In this document: piece after piece, positions 48,629 through 59,754 of the stretch
Layout of the letters: every line of letters begins with the position of its first letter
Numbering within the stretch: the first letter of the stretch is position 1
DNA from: Hypomyces perniciosus
Lineage: Eukaryota > Ascomycota > Sordariomycetes > Hypocreales > Hypocreaceae
Reading direction: 5' to 3'
Assembly: GCA_008477525.1 (NCBI GenBank)
Contig: SPDT01000004.1
Coordinates: 2,294,001-2,358,000 of the forward strand
Length of the DNA: 64,000 bases
Made by a program: the position numbers and the translations under genes
Notes under the pieces: model-generated
The model's database searches: none
Told to the model about the DNA's origin: nothing
Seen by the model: the letters and a program-made list of their open reading frames with translations, nothing else

Positions 48629-49894
48629 ATGCCACCATGGCCCACGGCGCTTCGTGCAAGCTCCCTCCTTCAGAAATGGCGCGGATTCAGCACGTTCAGT
48701 CAGGAGAGAGTCCCCGTGAGATGTGGTTCCGAGGGCTTTGTCACAGTTGAGTATGTCCAACTCCAGCAGATGACCTCACAGAAGGGAAGAGTACCGTCTG
48801 TGAGAGCTGATGCCATTGGTAGTCTATACAATGTGCCCGAGCACTCTCCTTCAGCGGCGTTGGTAGTCCACCTTCCTGCATATCCTCCAAGCGAAGACAC
48901 AGAAGCCCAACTGCCACCAAAGTTTTTGCAGGACTGGCCAGTTGCCAGCATCAACTATCGATGGGGAACCACGGCGGGGAATGCTGCTCAGCAAGAAGTC
49001 GAACCCACCAGGTTCCTACGTTGGCCTATACCCGTCCATGACACAGCGTTCGCTCTCCACTGGATCATGGAGAATCTGGCGCCACCGAACAATGGCCGAC
49101 GAGATGTTTACATCTACGGATCTTACCTAGGAGCCAGTCTTGCTACGTCACTGTCACTGACAGGGGCACACGCTCACACTCGGTTCGGTATTAGGGGTTT
49201 TGTAGTATACAATGGCATCTACAACTGGACCATGTTTTTGCCGGATCATCGGATCAACAGGGCGAAGAACCCGATCAAGACAGCGGCAGCGGTGTCGCCT
49301 CCAGCCCCAAGTGCGCACATCCATGCCTTGCATGAGCGCTTGGCCTTCCTCTTTGAATCGCCATCGAACCTATTCGACCCATTCGCAAGCCCAAGTTTGT
49401 TATTCCACAATCCAGGTTTGCTAGTTCCCAGGTCCTTCTATGTCTCAGCGAATGGCATATCCATGATTGATGCCATGGCGAGTCGTGATGGCACCCCGAC
49501 CCAAGCGTGCAAACCTCCGCGTAAGTCGCACTTGGTATTCCCCCCACGAAAGTCAACACTCAAAATCCCCAAAATCCTCCTCTTGCACGACTCACCAGTG
49601 CGCGATGCATCACAATCAAAAGGGGGGAAGTCGGCGAGGCGTGCGAGAACAGGGGGGGGCGCACACACTTTTGAAGCCCAGGCTGGCGAACTCGCGGGGC
49701 TCATGAGACGCAGCATTGATATGATTGAACTAAAGGAACGGATGAAATGGGATGAAGAGGTTGAAAGATTGGCGGGGGAGTCAGACCGGAGAGTCCAAGT
49801 CATAGACGTGGGACAGGAAAGGAAAAGCACCGAGCTGAGCGACGATGGGCAGGATATTATTCGGTCTTGGCTACGCAGCAGAGTATCAACGTGA
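48629..49894 (+). CDS. Alpha/beta-hydrolase-like protein lacking a standard nucleophile
   Basis: This single-exon gene encodes 421 residues with an alpha/beta-hydrolase layout: a strand (SAALVVHLPAYPP), then PVASINYRW, a helix (PVHDTAFALHWIMENLAPP), then VYIYGSYLGASLATSLSL. In active members the last element is G-x-S-x-G; here the corresponding five residues are G-S-Y-L-G, with Tyr at the nucleophile position and Ser one place early. The protein may therefore be a non-catalytic relative. After it come GIRGFVVYNGIYNWTMFLP and a long charged C-terminal region. The N-terminus is Arg- and Ser-rich (MPPWPTALRASSLLQKWRGF) and could be a mitochondrial presequence. I know of no assigned function. Confidence 0.72.
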   Translation: MPPWPTALRASSLLQKWRGFSTFSQERVPVRCGSEGFVTVEYVQLQQMTSQKGRVPSVRADAIGSLYNVPEHSPSAALVVHLPAYPPSEDTEAQLPPKFLQDWPVASINYRWGTTAGNAAQQEVEPTRFLRWPIPVHDTAFALHWIMENLAPPNNGRRDVYIYGSYLGASLATSLSLTGAHAHTRFGIRGFVVYNGIYNWTMFLPDHRINRAKNPIKTAAAVSPPAPSAHIHALHERLAFLFESPSNLFDPFASPSLLFHNPGLLVPRSFYVSANGISMIDAMASRDGTPTQACKPPRKSHLVFPPRKSTLKIPKILLLHDSPVRDASQSKGGKSARRARTGGGAHTFEAQAGELAGLMRRSIDMIELKERMKWDEEVERLAGESDRRVQVIDVGQERKSTELSDDGQDIIRSWLRSRVST

Positions 49895-50045
49895 TGCCAA
49901 TTGTTATCAAACAAGGTCATAGATAGTTATTGGTCGTACGGAGTACATTAATAGCGAGTAGCGGGCGCTGCCGTTTATTGGTTCATTCCATCGCTTTGGG
50001 TATATGGTCTTAGTTACGATTCATCCTCGTAAGCACCGATGAAGT

Positions 50046-50145
50046 GGCCAAATGGTCTAGTGGTATGATTCTTGCTTTGGGAAATCGTAGAACTTCTACT
50101 GATCTCAACTGCAAGAGGTCCCGTGTTCAATCCACGGTTTGGCCC
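50046..50145 (+). tRNA. tRNA-Pro(UGG) with 28-nt intron
   Basis: The acceptor stem GGCCAAA (50046-50052) pairs perfectly with TTTGGCC (50138-50144), with discriminator C. The anticodon stem is CTTGC/GCAAG. The anticodon TGG lies at 50078-50080 in the loop TTTGGG...T. A 28 nt intron (50082..50109) sits after position 37, the standard place. The T arm is CCGTG, TTCAATC, CACGG. A and B boxes are present (TGGTCTAGTGG and GTTCAATCC). The mature tRNA is 72 nt. A run of T follows as terminator. Confidence 0.95.
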
Positions 50146-50841
50146 AGCACCGTTTTTTTTATTCTTTTTCTAGAAACTTCCTCGAAGAGCTAATTGCGGC
50201 CGAATATCTTACAGATAGTATACTGTGTAACAGTACTAGTAGTATGCCTTTATTTAAGGTAGAGGAGTGGTTTGCTCTTTGGGTAGTGTATAGATATCAT
50301 TGAATACCTTAGGATATTCCTGACAATAGTACTTCATGCCAAGTACAGGCAGTTAAGTTACTAAATATTACTTCAGCAAGTTCAAACAGCTGTGGCGATA
50401 ACTGTTTTCTTGTCCGTAGGCTGCCTTCAATGGTACCACCTCTGCATATTACGAGTAATTTGGTAGGTGGTAATACTACCGATTTATCTGCAGTACTGCT
50501 ACTCCGTCGTACGACTATGTTTGCTGCTAACAGGCAGGTACCCTAGGGTCACCCGGTAAGGCGGGGAGGCCTCCTCACCTTTTCGACCCGATCAATCTTT
50601 GGTGCCCCAAGAGTTCCAGGTCATTTCCCCAACTTCACTCTTCCCAGACACCAATCTAGCATTTCGCAACCACCATATTACCTGTTCAATTAATTCAGTA
50701 TGTTCTGGTCCGATCCCATGGCCCATAAACCGATTGCTTAACATACATCACTGGCATGGAGGGTTTAAGGTCGAGAGGCATGGCTAACGACCTGGTGGGA
50801 GCTAGGTAGCTCGGTAGTTGGAGCAACATCCGACGTTCACG
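50146..50841. other. Intergenic between tRNA-Pro and the small Ala/Glu-rich gene
   Basis: About 0.7 kb. The first half is AT-rich with GTACTA-type words (50220-50330). A CT-rich stretch at 50585-50670 looks like a promoter or 5' UTR of the following gene, and a GTATGT donor-like site lies at 50699. I see no gene. Confidence 0.4.
50153..50160 (+). terminator. RNA polymerase III terminator (T8) of tRNA-Pro
   Basis: Eight consecutive T begin 7 bases after the tRNA discriminator, the usual pol III stop signal. Confidence 0.85.
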
Positions 50842-51467
50842 ATGCCTGGCATACGTTCGTTGCCCAGCGACCGCCAGTCTCATACCCTCATTCGCTATTC
50901 TCCCTGACTCTAACATGAGCTTTTCGCAGCCCTCGACGCCTTAGACAACCTGAAGGCGAAACTAAAGGCAGTCTTCAAGAACAGGGCAGAGAAGCAAAAG
51001 GTTGACTTGAGCAAGTCCACGGATGCGGTCGTTGAATCCAAGCCCGCGGACCAAGCCGAGACTGAGACTAAGACTGCAAAGACTCCAGCACCAAACGGTA
51101 TATCAAGTCCGAATATTGCTGTATCAGATGAGCATTGCGCAGCATCTAATCCCCTTATTAGCCCAGCCCTCTCCCGCCGCCGAGACGCTCAAGCCGGAGG
51201 AAACGAGGCCGGAGGCCGGAAGCAGCACAACTGCGGAACCAGAGTCTAGCTCCACCAAAGAGCCTCTCCCCGGTAAGCACCAGTCTCTCCGAATAGGCGT
51301 TCGAGCGTGGTGGGCTGACCTAGCATTAATTTATGTCCATGATAGCAGCAGGAGCTACAGAACCAGCCGAGACCAAGATCACCCCCGATGAATCTACTCC
51401 AGCGGCTAATGAACCCACCAATGAGCAGAAGTCAGCCGCCGTGCCGGCTGCAACAGCGTCCTCCTAG
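50842..51467 (+). CDS. Small Ala/Glu/Pro-rich protein of unknown function
   Basis: This is a spliced small gene that no single open frame reveals. The core exons are 50930..51097, 51162..51272 and 51349..51467, each join preserving phase 1. It encodes a basic helix (LDALDNLKAKLKAVFKNRAE), then disordered low-complexity sequence rich in Ala, Glu, Thr and Pro, ending AAVPAATASS. The acceptor at 50929 has an ideal CTAAC branch, so a first exon lies upstream. The best candidate is ATGCCTGGCATAC (50842..50854) with a 75 bp intron, giving MPGIP and 136 residues in all; an alternative is ATGGAGG near 50757. The last acceptor is a TAGCAG tandem (51345 or 51348), allowing one Ala more or less. The function is unknown. 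Confidence 0.6.
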
Positions 51468-51945
51468 AATACTCCTGCCAAAACTTCCGGAGTGCTGAAT
51501 CTAAATAGATGTAGCACCATGGGAAAGGAGTGGTGGGTTGGTAGGATCATCGACAAGAGTAGTCAGTGACATCAGTGTGTTTTTTTCGATCTTTGTTACG
51601 GCCAGATGCCCTGGAGAGTAGCAAGATGCCATGTAATCTAGATCTTATACCCTTTTGCTTTTCAAACTGCGAATTGAAATGACTTGGTCAATTCGCCTGA
51701 AGGAACGCTGTCGTTTTCAGATGTAGGGGCAGCTGTTCTTCAGTCTATCCCGGTGCCTGGGTATAGGATTCCACTAGCCCATTTTACATGCAGACATCAT
51801 AGATGTCTTATCGATGTAACACTCGTGCTTCTACTCCTATGATAATGACCACCAGAGCGTTAAATTCTCGTTTGCCTTGTGGTAATGATATATCATGTGT
51901 AGTAGGAGTCTGGTTTACACACTTTGCGTAGCCTTGCTTAACTCA
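51468..51945. other. Intergenic between convergent genes
   Basis: About 480 bp of 3' flanks. I see no gene, RNA or repeat. Confidence 0.45.
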
Positions 51946-53354
51946 TCAACCGTCACGGGCACAGGGCGCTTTCGTTGCGGGATTCCGCGCGTTGGTTGTC
52001 TCTGTACGTGCAGAGTTGCCGCGAAGGGACCGAGGGGGCAGTAGTGTTGCGCTTGGTCTTGGCAAAGAGCCTCTGGGGAACGTTGTGTCAGGGCCCGCCG
52101 GCGGCAGGTTACTTGAAGCTTCAGCCCATGGGGCTGTGGTGCTCGTCCCCGTAGTCGGAATGTTGGTACTGGTCAAAGGTAGATTCGTCATGTGGACGCT
52201 TTTTGTTGGCTCAGTCGCCTGAGGGTCTTCATCCCATGAAAAAATGGAGCCGAAGGGAAAATGCTGGACCACTGGGAATTTCGATAAGACCTCCGCGTTG
52301 AACATCTTGATCATACCTTTGTTGATCTTGCCCCATCCATCTCGGATGCCTGAGATGTCGAATAACATGGGGCTATGCTCCCAGAATGGCCCCCTCTTGA
52401 CGTCGTTAATGAAACCTACCGCCGAGAAGTACATATTTGTTCGTCTCTGGTCCTCGACGATACCAACATTGGTGATATCGCTCGGCTTTGGGGCGCCTCT
52501 TGCAGAGCCTTCGGTGGGCATTGGTTCATCATCATTGATTGGACGTGTGAGCTGCGCAGATCCAAATATGTAAGGCGCGAATGAATGATCATCGAGGCCC
52601 CAGACCCCATGAGAACCGGCAGGTTCGAGGGTGTAAGTTGTAATGAGCTTTCTCACAACTTCAAGATATCTGGACATGTCGAGTCAGCAAGCTGTATGCA
52701 TGCGCAGAGGATACCAACTCACTGTTCAATAATCGAGAGTACAATTTCCCTTTCAATATCACCCCCTTGTACCCCATCCTTGAAGTACCCGAGCTTCCAT
52801 AGGCATCCGATGAAGGCCACAAAGCTAAGCTCATGACCCGTTCCGTAATCCAACCGCTGGGCGCTTCCGAATGACCCAGTCAAATAAGCCGCTACTTCAT
52901 CTTTGGCGCGTCCATTGCTGATATGTAGTGTTTCTCCCAGGAGCCCATATCGGAGCAATCCATCTAGCTTCTCATTAAGAAGGGCATGCCACTTACGGAA
53001 GCTCACATTTCCAAATCTTCGCGGGCCAGGATCTGGTGGCGCCTCATTTGTGAGGTTTTGGATTTTTGAAAGAAGGGCCTGAAGGGCCTGAATAGACGGG
53101 GTTGAGGATGGTTTAGATGAGATAATGAAAGTCGAAGGGTATGGGGAGCCAGGTTTATGGCGGGGGCACATAGCATGGTTCAGTTGGAGGATGAATATGC
53201 CAATATCTCGGTAGGCGAGGCTGGTGAGGAAGCGGGCTACATGCTGACCCTCATGAATGTGCTTGGTTGGTGTCGTAAAAGAGGGTGGCGATGAAAGATC
53301 GATAAAGGCAAGGGAAGCCCTGTTGAGCGTGGAGCTGCTTTGGATATCAACCAT
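51946..53354 (-). CDS. RRD1: Serine/threonine phosphatase 2A activator (PTPA/Rrd family)
   Basis: PTPA proteins are peptidyl-prolyl isomerases that activate and help assemble PP2A-type phosphatases. The exons are 53354..52723 and 52669..51946 (53 bp intron, GTGAGT...CAG, phase 2), giving 451 residues. The conserved core includes [95 protein letters not shown] and FGSAQL. The core ends near [14 protein letters not shown]; about 100 further residues are Pro/Ser/Thr/Arg-rich and disordered, a common extension in fungal Rrd1. The frame is open above the chosen ATG but without another ATG; an upstream exon is possible. Rrd1 is preferred over Rrd2 because of the C-terminal extension; that choice is tentative. 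Confidence 0.88.
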
Positions 53355-53716
53355 TTTCTCATCAGTAATACTGCCGCCTTTTCCGACAGCAGACGAATCA
53401 AGACCGACGTCGTATAGAGACAAGAATGAGCGCAACGAGGCTATTGTAAGATTCTTGGAGAGGTTCAGCACAGCACTAACTTAGTCAGCAATGGCATGAT
53501 GAGTATCGACTCCACTCCATACCTTAGCTGATACTATAAGAACTTGTTTGGAGCAGTATGAGTAGTACAGTAAGTAGGTGGTCAAACAGTACAGATGGTG
53601 GTGGTGGTAGCATCTCTTGATTATACCGAATAGGCTTGGACTGAATGCCAATAAAAGTAACTTTTATACTGCAGTCTGCCTTTTAGTTTTTTTATACTAC
53701 TACTTCATACGAGTAC

Positions 53717-54177
53717 GAAGGTAGAGCCGCAAAGAGAAGAGTCACTTCATAACCGGCGGCACCCCTGCGACACAGTACATATTAAGACCCTACCTATAAA
53801 AGCCAGCCAAGCCTGCTGTAATATACTATAATAGTAGGGCATATTCCCCTATATATCGCTACAGCTATGCCTTTTAATAATCTTTCAGGGCTATACTTAT
53901 TAAAAAGTAATTAGACTTATTATTAGGTCTATAAATACCTATTTTTTTTTAATTATTATTACTACTCCTGCTATAGCTATTTAATTATAGTTTACTTTAT
54001 ATTTAAGATATATATTATTCGCTATAAATGAATTTTTTGATTAAGTAATTAAGTAAATCTAATAGAAATTTGGCCTTTTATTGTAAGATAAAATACTATC
54101 TAAAGGTCAGTAGTTAATATTGTATGGCAGGGGTGCTGCTAGTTGCGAAGTGACTCTTCTCTTTGCGGCTCAACCTT
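53717..54177. mobile_element. 461 bp terminal-inverted-repeat element (MITE-like), AT-rich core
   Basis: The left arm (53717-53774) and the reverse complement of the right arm (54120-54177) match over about 58 bases with roughly nine differences. The arms share an unbroken 25-base core: its first half reads GAGCCGCAAAGAGA and it ends GAGTCACTTC. Their inner ends share GCACCCCTGC. The 345 bp between the arms is very AT-rich, like RIP-damaged DNA, and has no coding frame. Size, arms and lack of a gene fit a miniature inverted-repeat transposable element or the remains of a DNA transposon. I see no convincing target-site duplication outside the arms. Confidence 0.72.
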
Positions 54178-54189
54178 CCCAGGGTATCT

Positions 54190-54219
54190 ACTAGGAGGGT
54201 CGAATTTGAGACCCCCCTA
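54190..54219. repeat. Short hairpin next to the inverted-repeat element
   Basis: CTAGGAGGGTC is followed after eight bases by GACCCCCCTAG, an 11 bp stem with one mismatch. It lies 13 bp beyond the right arm of the inverted-repeat element. It could be a remnant of another insertion or chance. Confidence 0.4.
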
Positions 54220-55521
54220 GCAGTAATCTTCTACCTTCTACACTATTTAAATGCTTACCCAGTATATTCAGTAGTACTACGGGGTAAGATATATTATACA
54301 GGCTACTACTGGTAGTAATCCACGTCGACGCATAATGCTTAAATTGAACCACCTATTGATCAAAAGGCAAATTACCTTTTATGTTATTAGTAGTACAGTA
54401 GCGTCTCAAAAGTCCGCGACCACCCCTTAACAAATTGTCCTATACTAATTTATATAGGGAGATTTTTTACCCAGCTTGAACCCCCTAATAGCTACAAGAT
54501 AGAAAATATTTAAAATTCTATAATAGCGTAAATATTGTAATCTAGCTATTTAGATATATTTTTAACTTATTATTGTGCGTCTAAATATTTCCTAGATATA
54601 TTGATCAACTTTCTCAAGGCATGCGTTTTCTCTACTTTTATTGGAATGTTTGGGTGTGGTCGCAAACATTTGAGACCTTACAGTAATTCAACACTAAGAA
54701 GCCCAATACTATTTACAGAATCGCCACTAGCCAACAACTATGTAACCACGAGCACCGTTGTAGGCAACAACACTATTGCCTGATAAAGAAATAAAAGCTA
54801 GTGCTCTCTCATTCAAAACAAGTTCTGGTTAGGGTAATTCTTGCTTCTCGTGTTAATGCTGTTTTACTTTTATAGATATTGTAATATGGACTTCTAATCA
54901 GATCTAAAGGAGTTGCAGAAACCAACTGTTTTCTTTTTGGGAGCAATAATAATCCGTACCACCGACTTGGTAGTAGGAGTACTAGTACGAAGTAGTCATG
55001 GCCTATGCACCAGTAGACAGGCAACCCGGCTCCGGTGCTCCCACCAGTAGTAATAGAAGGTGTTACCCCTTTTTGTCGCAACATTGGGGGCCCTGGCACT
55101 CATTACCACACAGCCTCCACAACGCTTAGAACATCCATGCCTACAAGTATTTCTACGGGCGTACATACTCCAGACACGCACCCCTTTCCCTCTTGCCGAT
55201 GATAGCATTTTCCAGGTCGTACGAAACTGCTGGCTTCTGCGAACGCAATCGCAGGGTCCCAAACAACGCTCCTGCCCCTTGCCCCTCTCCTGTTACATTC
55301 GCCTTTGTCGTGAGCGAAGCCATTAGAGCATAGGAAAGCGGCATTCTTGAACAGGTATGTATCATGCTCGGTGATGCAGACCATGACGCCGTCTGGCAAG
55401 GGTACCCGGATCCGGTTCTCGAGCTTTACTTCGCATGTACGAGTGCTACTCATATGATGTCGCTAACAATCACTCATTGCGACAAGGCTTGCGATAACCG
55501 ACCATTTGTCACAGACAGATC

Positions 55522-58500
55522 ATGCCAGGAAGCGAGATCTCAGAGGTTGCTCCGTCTAGTGATATGGCCTCCTCCCCAGAGCAGCTTACCAAGAGACCTG
55601 TCAAGGATGAAAGCGCAATTGGCGAAACCGGGGTTGGAAAGCGGTCCGCATCGGCAACAGCACCTCCCGCGGTGCGTCGCCTTGGCCCAAGTACGAGTTC
55701 CACTGCGTCCAAACCGTCGGCCCTTACTGGTACTCGCACGTCCGGAGGGATGAGCAAGCCGCCCACGCGCCCACCTGCATCTACTGTTCGTCGACCTACT
55801 ACCTCTACATCAAATCCAGCGCGTCGAAGCAGCCTCAGCGTGAGCGCAAGCGAAGATGAGAAGAAGTCCAACACTGTCTCAACTACAGCACGGAGGACAA
55901 GTTCGTTGATGTCGAGTCCCGGTAGTACAGCAGAGAAGAGGGTTGGAACTGTGGCGAGTACTACTGCTGTACGCAAATCAGCAGCGAGCACCACGACTGC
56001 AAGCCCGAGGACGCCAAGTGTTGCTTCTCGGACCGGGGTTGCAACGGCCAATACATCGTCCAGGCCTGGGGCTTCCCGTCTAGTAGGTACGGCGCCTGCT
56101 GATAATCGAAAGAGGCTCTCCACTGTCGGTACAACATCTGCAACTTCTCGCCCAGCCACACGAACTTCCCTCCGATCTGAGGCGCCGGCAGATACAGTGA
56201 AGATGATTGAGGAGTTGACATCTAAGCTGGCGGAGCGAGATGGGGAGATTGATTCTCTGAAGACTCAAATCAGCTCTTTCGAAAACACGATCATGGAGCT
56301 TCATGAACAAGCGGAGAAGGTCTCAGAGGAACACGCTGGCAACGAGAAGCCTCGAGAAGAGCATGAAGACTTTGTCTCCAACTTGAAAATGGAGCATGCA
56401 TCCGTAGTCCAAGAATTGGAGGCTCGACTATCTGAAACCACTGAAAAGCTGCGTGCTGTAGAAAGCGATCTCGCTGAGGCAGTGCGCGCCAAGGACGAAG
56501 GCGAGGCAGCACTCGAAGCTCTGAAGAAGTCCATTGAGACATTACAGGATGAGAGCCAGGAGAGGCTCAAAACTAGCGAGGGCAATCTCCAGAAGGCCTT
56601 GGATGACCACGCCGCTCAAATTGAGAAGCTCCAGGTCTCATCTGTGGCTGATCTGGAGAGATCCGAGGCGGCACTCGCAGAGTACCAGTCTAAACACGAG
56701 TTGGTTATCAACGATCTACAACGCAAGATAGATGAGCTGGTTGCATCGAAGGCGGCCTTGGAAACGGTTGGTGATGATAAGGCCAAGTCCGAACGAGACG
56801 CACATAGCAGCACCATTGCTTCTCTTGAACACGAGATATCGACATTGAAAAACAAATTGGAGGATTCTGAAGCAGCCGTGAGCAGTGCCAAAATTGAGGT
56901 GGACGGCGAAAAGGATTCAGGAAGTAGGCTGCGCAATACCTTGACCGAGAGAGAGACGGAACTTTCATCTGCGCATGAGGCGATGACGAAGATGCAAAGC
57001 ACAGTTGACGACCTGCAGACAACACTGGCCGCCAAGGATGACGAGATTTCCAAGTTGAAGACGATGCATGACGAGCGTATGAAGCAAATCTCACAGGATT
57101 ATGAGAATGAGATCGAAAGCCTTCGTGGTGATGCTTTCTTTAAGCGCAAATTTGAGGAACTGGAAAAACAACACGAAGATCTCAAGACATCTGTAGCAGA
57201 AGCTGCGGACATCTATGCCAAGACATTGGCTGCCTCCAAGGAAGGGCATGAATCAGCTGTTGGTGCGCTCGAGTCCAAAGAGCTTGAGTACCAGCAGAAT
57301 CTGAAGGATCTCCTCGCACGTCATGCCAACGAGCTCGAATCTGCCCACAACAGCACTTCGGCCACCGCTGAAGCCCATGCTAGCGAACTTGAGCACCTGA
57401 AATCTCGGCACGCTGAGCAACTACAGACTGTGAAATGTGAGAGTGAAATCGCAGTCGCTCGGCAATTGGAGGATCTCAGGGCTTCCCATGACAAGGTCAT
57501 CGAAGAGCTGAACAAGGTGAATGCTAAGGAGAAGGATGATCTTGTGGCCATTCATATATCCGAGCTGGCTACGCTCCAAGCTCAAGTTGATGAATCGAGG
57601 GCCGATTTGGAAAAGGCGCAATCATGCAATGCAGAAGCACTCGAAGCTTTCAAGCGTGATCTTCACGAAAGTCACGTTGACGAAGTCGAGAGGCTCATTA
57701 CAATGCATACCGAGGCCATGGAGTCATTGAAGACGGAGGGCGTGCAAGCCAAGAAAGACTTGGAAGAATTGGCTGCAGCACATACCAAGGCTATCGACGA
57801 TGTGATGGCTGAGTACAGGAATAAAAACACTGGTTTCGAGGAGAAGTTATCACAGCAGGCAGCTGCCAATGTCAATCTCCAAGGTGCTCTGGAGGCTGCT
57901 CATGATTCTGTAGCCAAGGCTCAGGCCGAGGTTCAGGAGCTCACCCGACAACTCGCTCAAGAGAAGATGGAGCGGATGACGGCACTAGCGGAACTAGACG
58001 CTGCTAAGAGCACCAAGCCTGACACAACAGTAATTGATGCTTTGAAGTCGGAACTGGCCCTGACCAAAAAGTCACTCGAGGAATCCTCAGCTGCAACCAA
58101 AACAGCATTGCAAGTAAAGCAAGAGGAGCTAGACTCTACAAAGCACAATTTGAATGCTGTGCAAGAGAATTTGGTCAACACCAGGCAAAACTTAGAGTCG
58201 GTTCAAAAGAGCTTAGAGGTGTATAAGGCTGATGCAGAGGAGAAGCACAAGACAGCCCAAGCCGACTACCGTGATCTCAATGACAGCATGACGGCTTTGG
58301 TTGAAGAGGCGAACAATAAGGCGAGGGAATTAGAAATCAAGGTGGAGGAATTGACAAGGAAGGTTGACGATGATGAGAAGAAGGCAGAGGAATTGCAGGC
58401 TCAACTGAGAGTCAGGGATGCCGAACTTGCCGAGGCAAAGGTATGTGTGTTGCCCCAACAAGAGACTCTTAACTAACACTATCATGTCAGGCTAAGGCTG

Positions 58501-58810
58501 TTTCTGCTAAACCAAAGGGCCTAGCAAGCAGCAGGTTCGCCAACGCCGAGGACAACGAAGACGACGCCGCTGCAGCACAGAATGCGGCGGAAGGTGAGGA
58601 TGACGATGATCACTCTTCAGCGGCATTGGCTTTGGTGCGAGAGCCCCTTGCTTAATGCAGCCGTCCCCCAGTATTGTTTTCTTTGTCTCGTTTTTCATTG
58701 TTTCTCCAGAGCCTTAACTAACCAGTTCCTTGCAGCTCAGTAAAGTAAGATTAACTGCCAAGCAGGTAGACGCCCTTGATCGGGAGATGAGGGACCGCAA
58801 TTTGCAGTAA
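55522..58810 (+). CDS. Long coiled-coil protein with basic Ser/Thr-rich N-terminus
   Basis: The exons are 55522..58440, 58491..58634 and 58736..58810, all phase 0, giving 1045 residues. Residues 1-230 are Ser/Thr/Pro/Arg-rich and disordered (ASTVRRPTTSTSNPARRSS), a composition seen in microtubule-binding tails. From about residue 235 (MIEELTSKLAERDGEIDSLK) to about 970 the protein is an almost unbroken Glu/Lys/Leu heptad coiled coil. The tail has an acidic stretch (EDNEDDAAAAQ, EGEDDDDHSS) and a short final exon (LSKVRLTAKQVDALDREMRD). Intron 1 has a CTAAC branch; intron 2 (GTGCGA...CAG) removes an in-frame stop at 58653. It resembles proteins loosely called M protein repeat proteins in fungi. 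I cannot name it; a cytoskeletal or spindle-pole scaffold is a guess. Confidence 0.75.
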
Positions 58811-59754
58811 GTGATGCTTGTCTTGATAATCGAATCCCTCGGTCCAGAATGACGGAGTTAATTGGATGATAGGCTGTTGAGTTCCATCACAGACGTGAAA
58901 TTGTCAGGTTAAAGGGTCGCTGAGAAAGCCTGACTTGGGGAAAGGCCTTTAGAGCGACTCTTTACATCTTTGCATCAGCTTGACGATTGACCCTCAATGC
59001 CTTCGTCTGATATATTCTTGGGAATCCTAATGACTTTCTTTGTTGATAGCGTGTTCGAAACAAGGTGTGCATCCTTGTAATACGATGTACACACGATTTG
59101 GTGTATTAGAAGTATCTAATTATTGTTCCTCCGAAAGTACTACTACTAATTATGGAATGTGTCTGGGCCTGGGGATGCCTACCATGATTCGGAGGGTGGT
59201 CAATTCTCGGTGAGAGAGGTGTAACGTCTAGAGTTCTCCTAATGTACACAGTGACCTAGTTTCAACATTGCGAAATATTTGAGTTGCTTATCAGTATCTA
59301 TACTTTCACCGAAAGGCTGCTTTGTCTAATGAGTGAATGCATGTACGAGACTAATAGTAGCCTTATCTCTCTCTTCAAACGATATAAATCTGTTGAGCGT
59401 ATCAGATCCGGCTGTCTAAATGTATTACGGGGTACCTGCGGGTAAGAGGAGTATTACATCAGTCTCTCCCTTCTAGTAGTATATACGTCATACACACCCG
59501 ACTACTAATCGCAGAGAAGAACCCATGTCCTATTTAAAGTTTCGGCCCCAACACTGCCGGGCTTCGGCTTGGTTAGTGATGGACGTGCCGAAAGAAGAAT
59601 CTCGGATCGTCGACCCCGAGCGTCAGTCTTTCCTGCGACCGGGCGATCTCCCCAGAGAAATGGCTTGCCACATCACCACGGGCTTCCGTCGAGGCTCACT
59701 TTTCTCCTCAAACAAGTTCTCCGATCTAACACATCTGAACGACTAACCAACATC
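58811..59754. other. Intergenic, 0.9 kb, tandem genes
   Basis: This is the 3' flank of the coiled-coil gene and the promoter of the membrane-protein gene. From 59525 the sequence is open in the frame of the next gene but has no ATG before 59755. I see no other gene. Confidence 0.45.

Larger units (their letters stand above)
53355..55521. other. Repeat-rich intergenic region, 2.2 kb
   Basis: This holds a 461 bp inverted-repeat element (separate entry), a short hairpin, and an AT-rich stretch at 54260-54620. Within the latter, the sequence from about 54402 (CAGTAGCGTCTCAAAAGTCC onward) looks like a transposon end, but I find no partner. The segment 54990-55453, with normal GC, carries a cysteine-rich minus-strand frame (55453..55103) that I cannot assign. 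Confidence 0.55.

Noticed and set aside
55060..55326. Plus-strand frame starting MLPLFVATLGALALITTQ that looks like a signal peptide
   Set aside because: The rest lacks protein-like character and it lies opposite the more natural cysteine-rich frame; I regard the hydrophobic start as chance.
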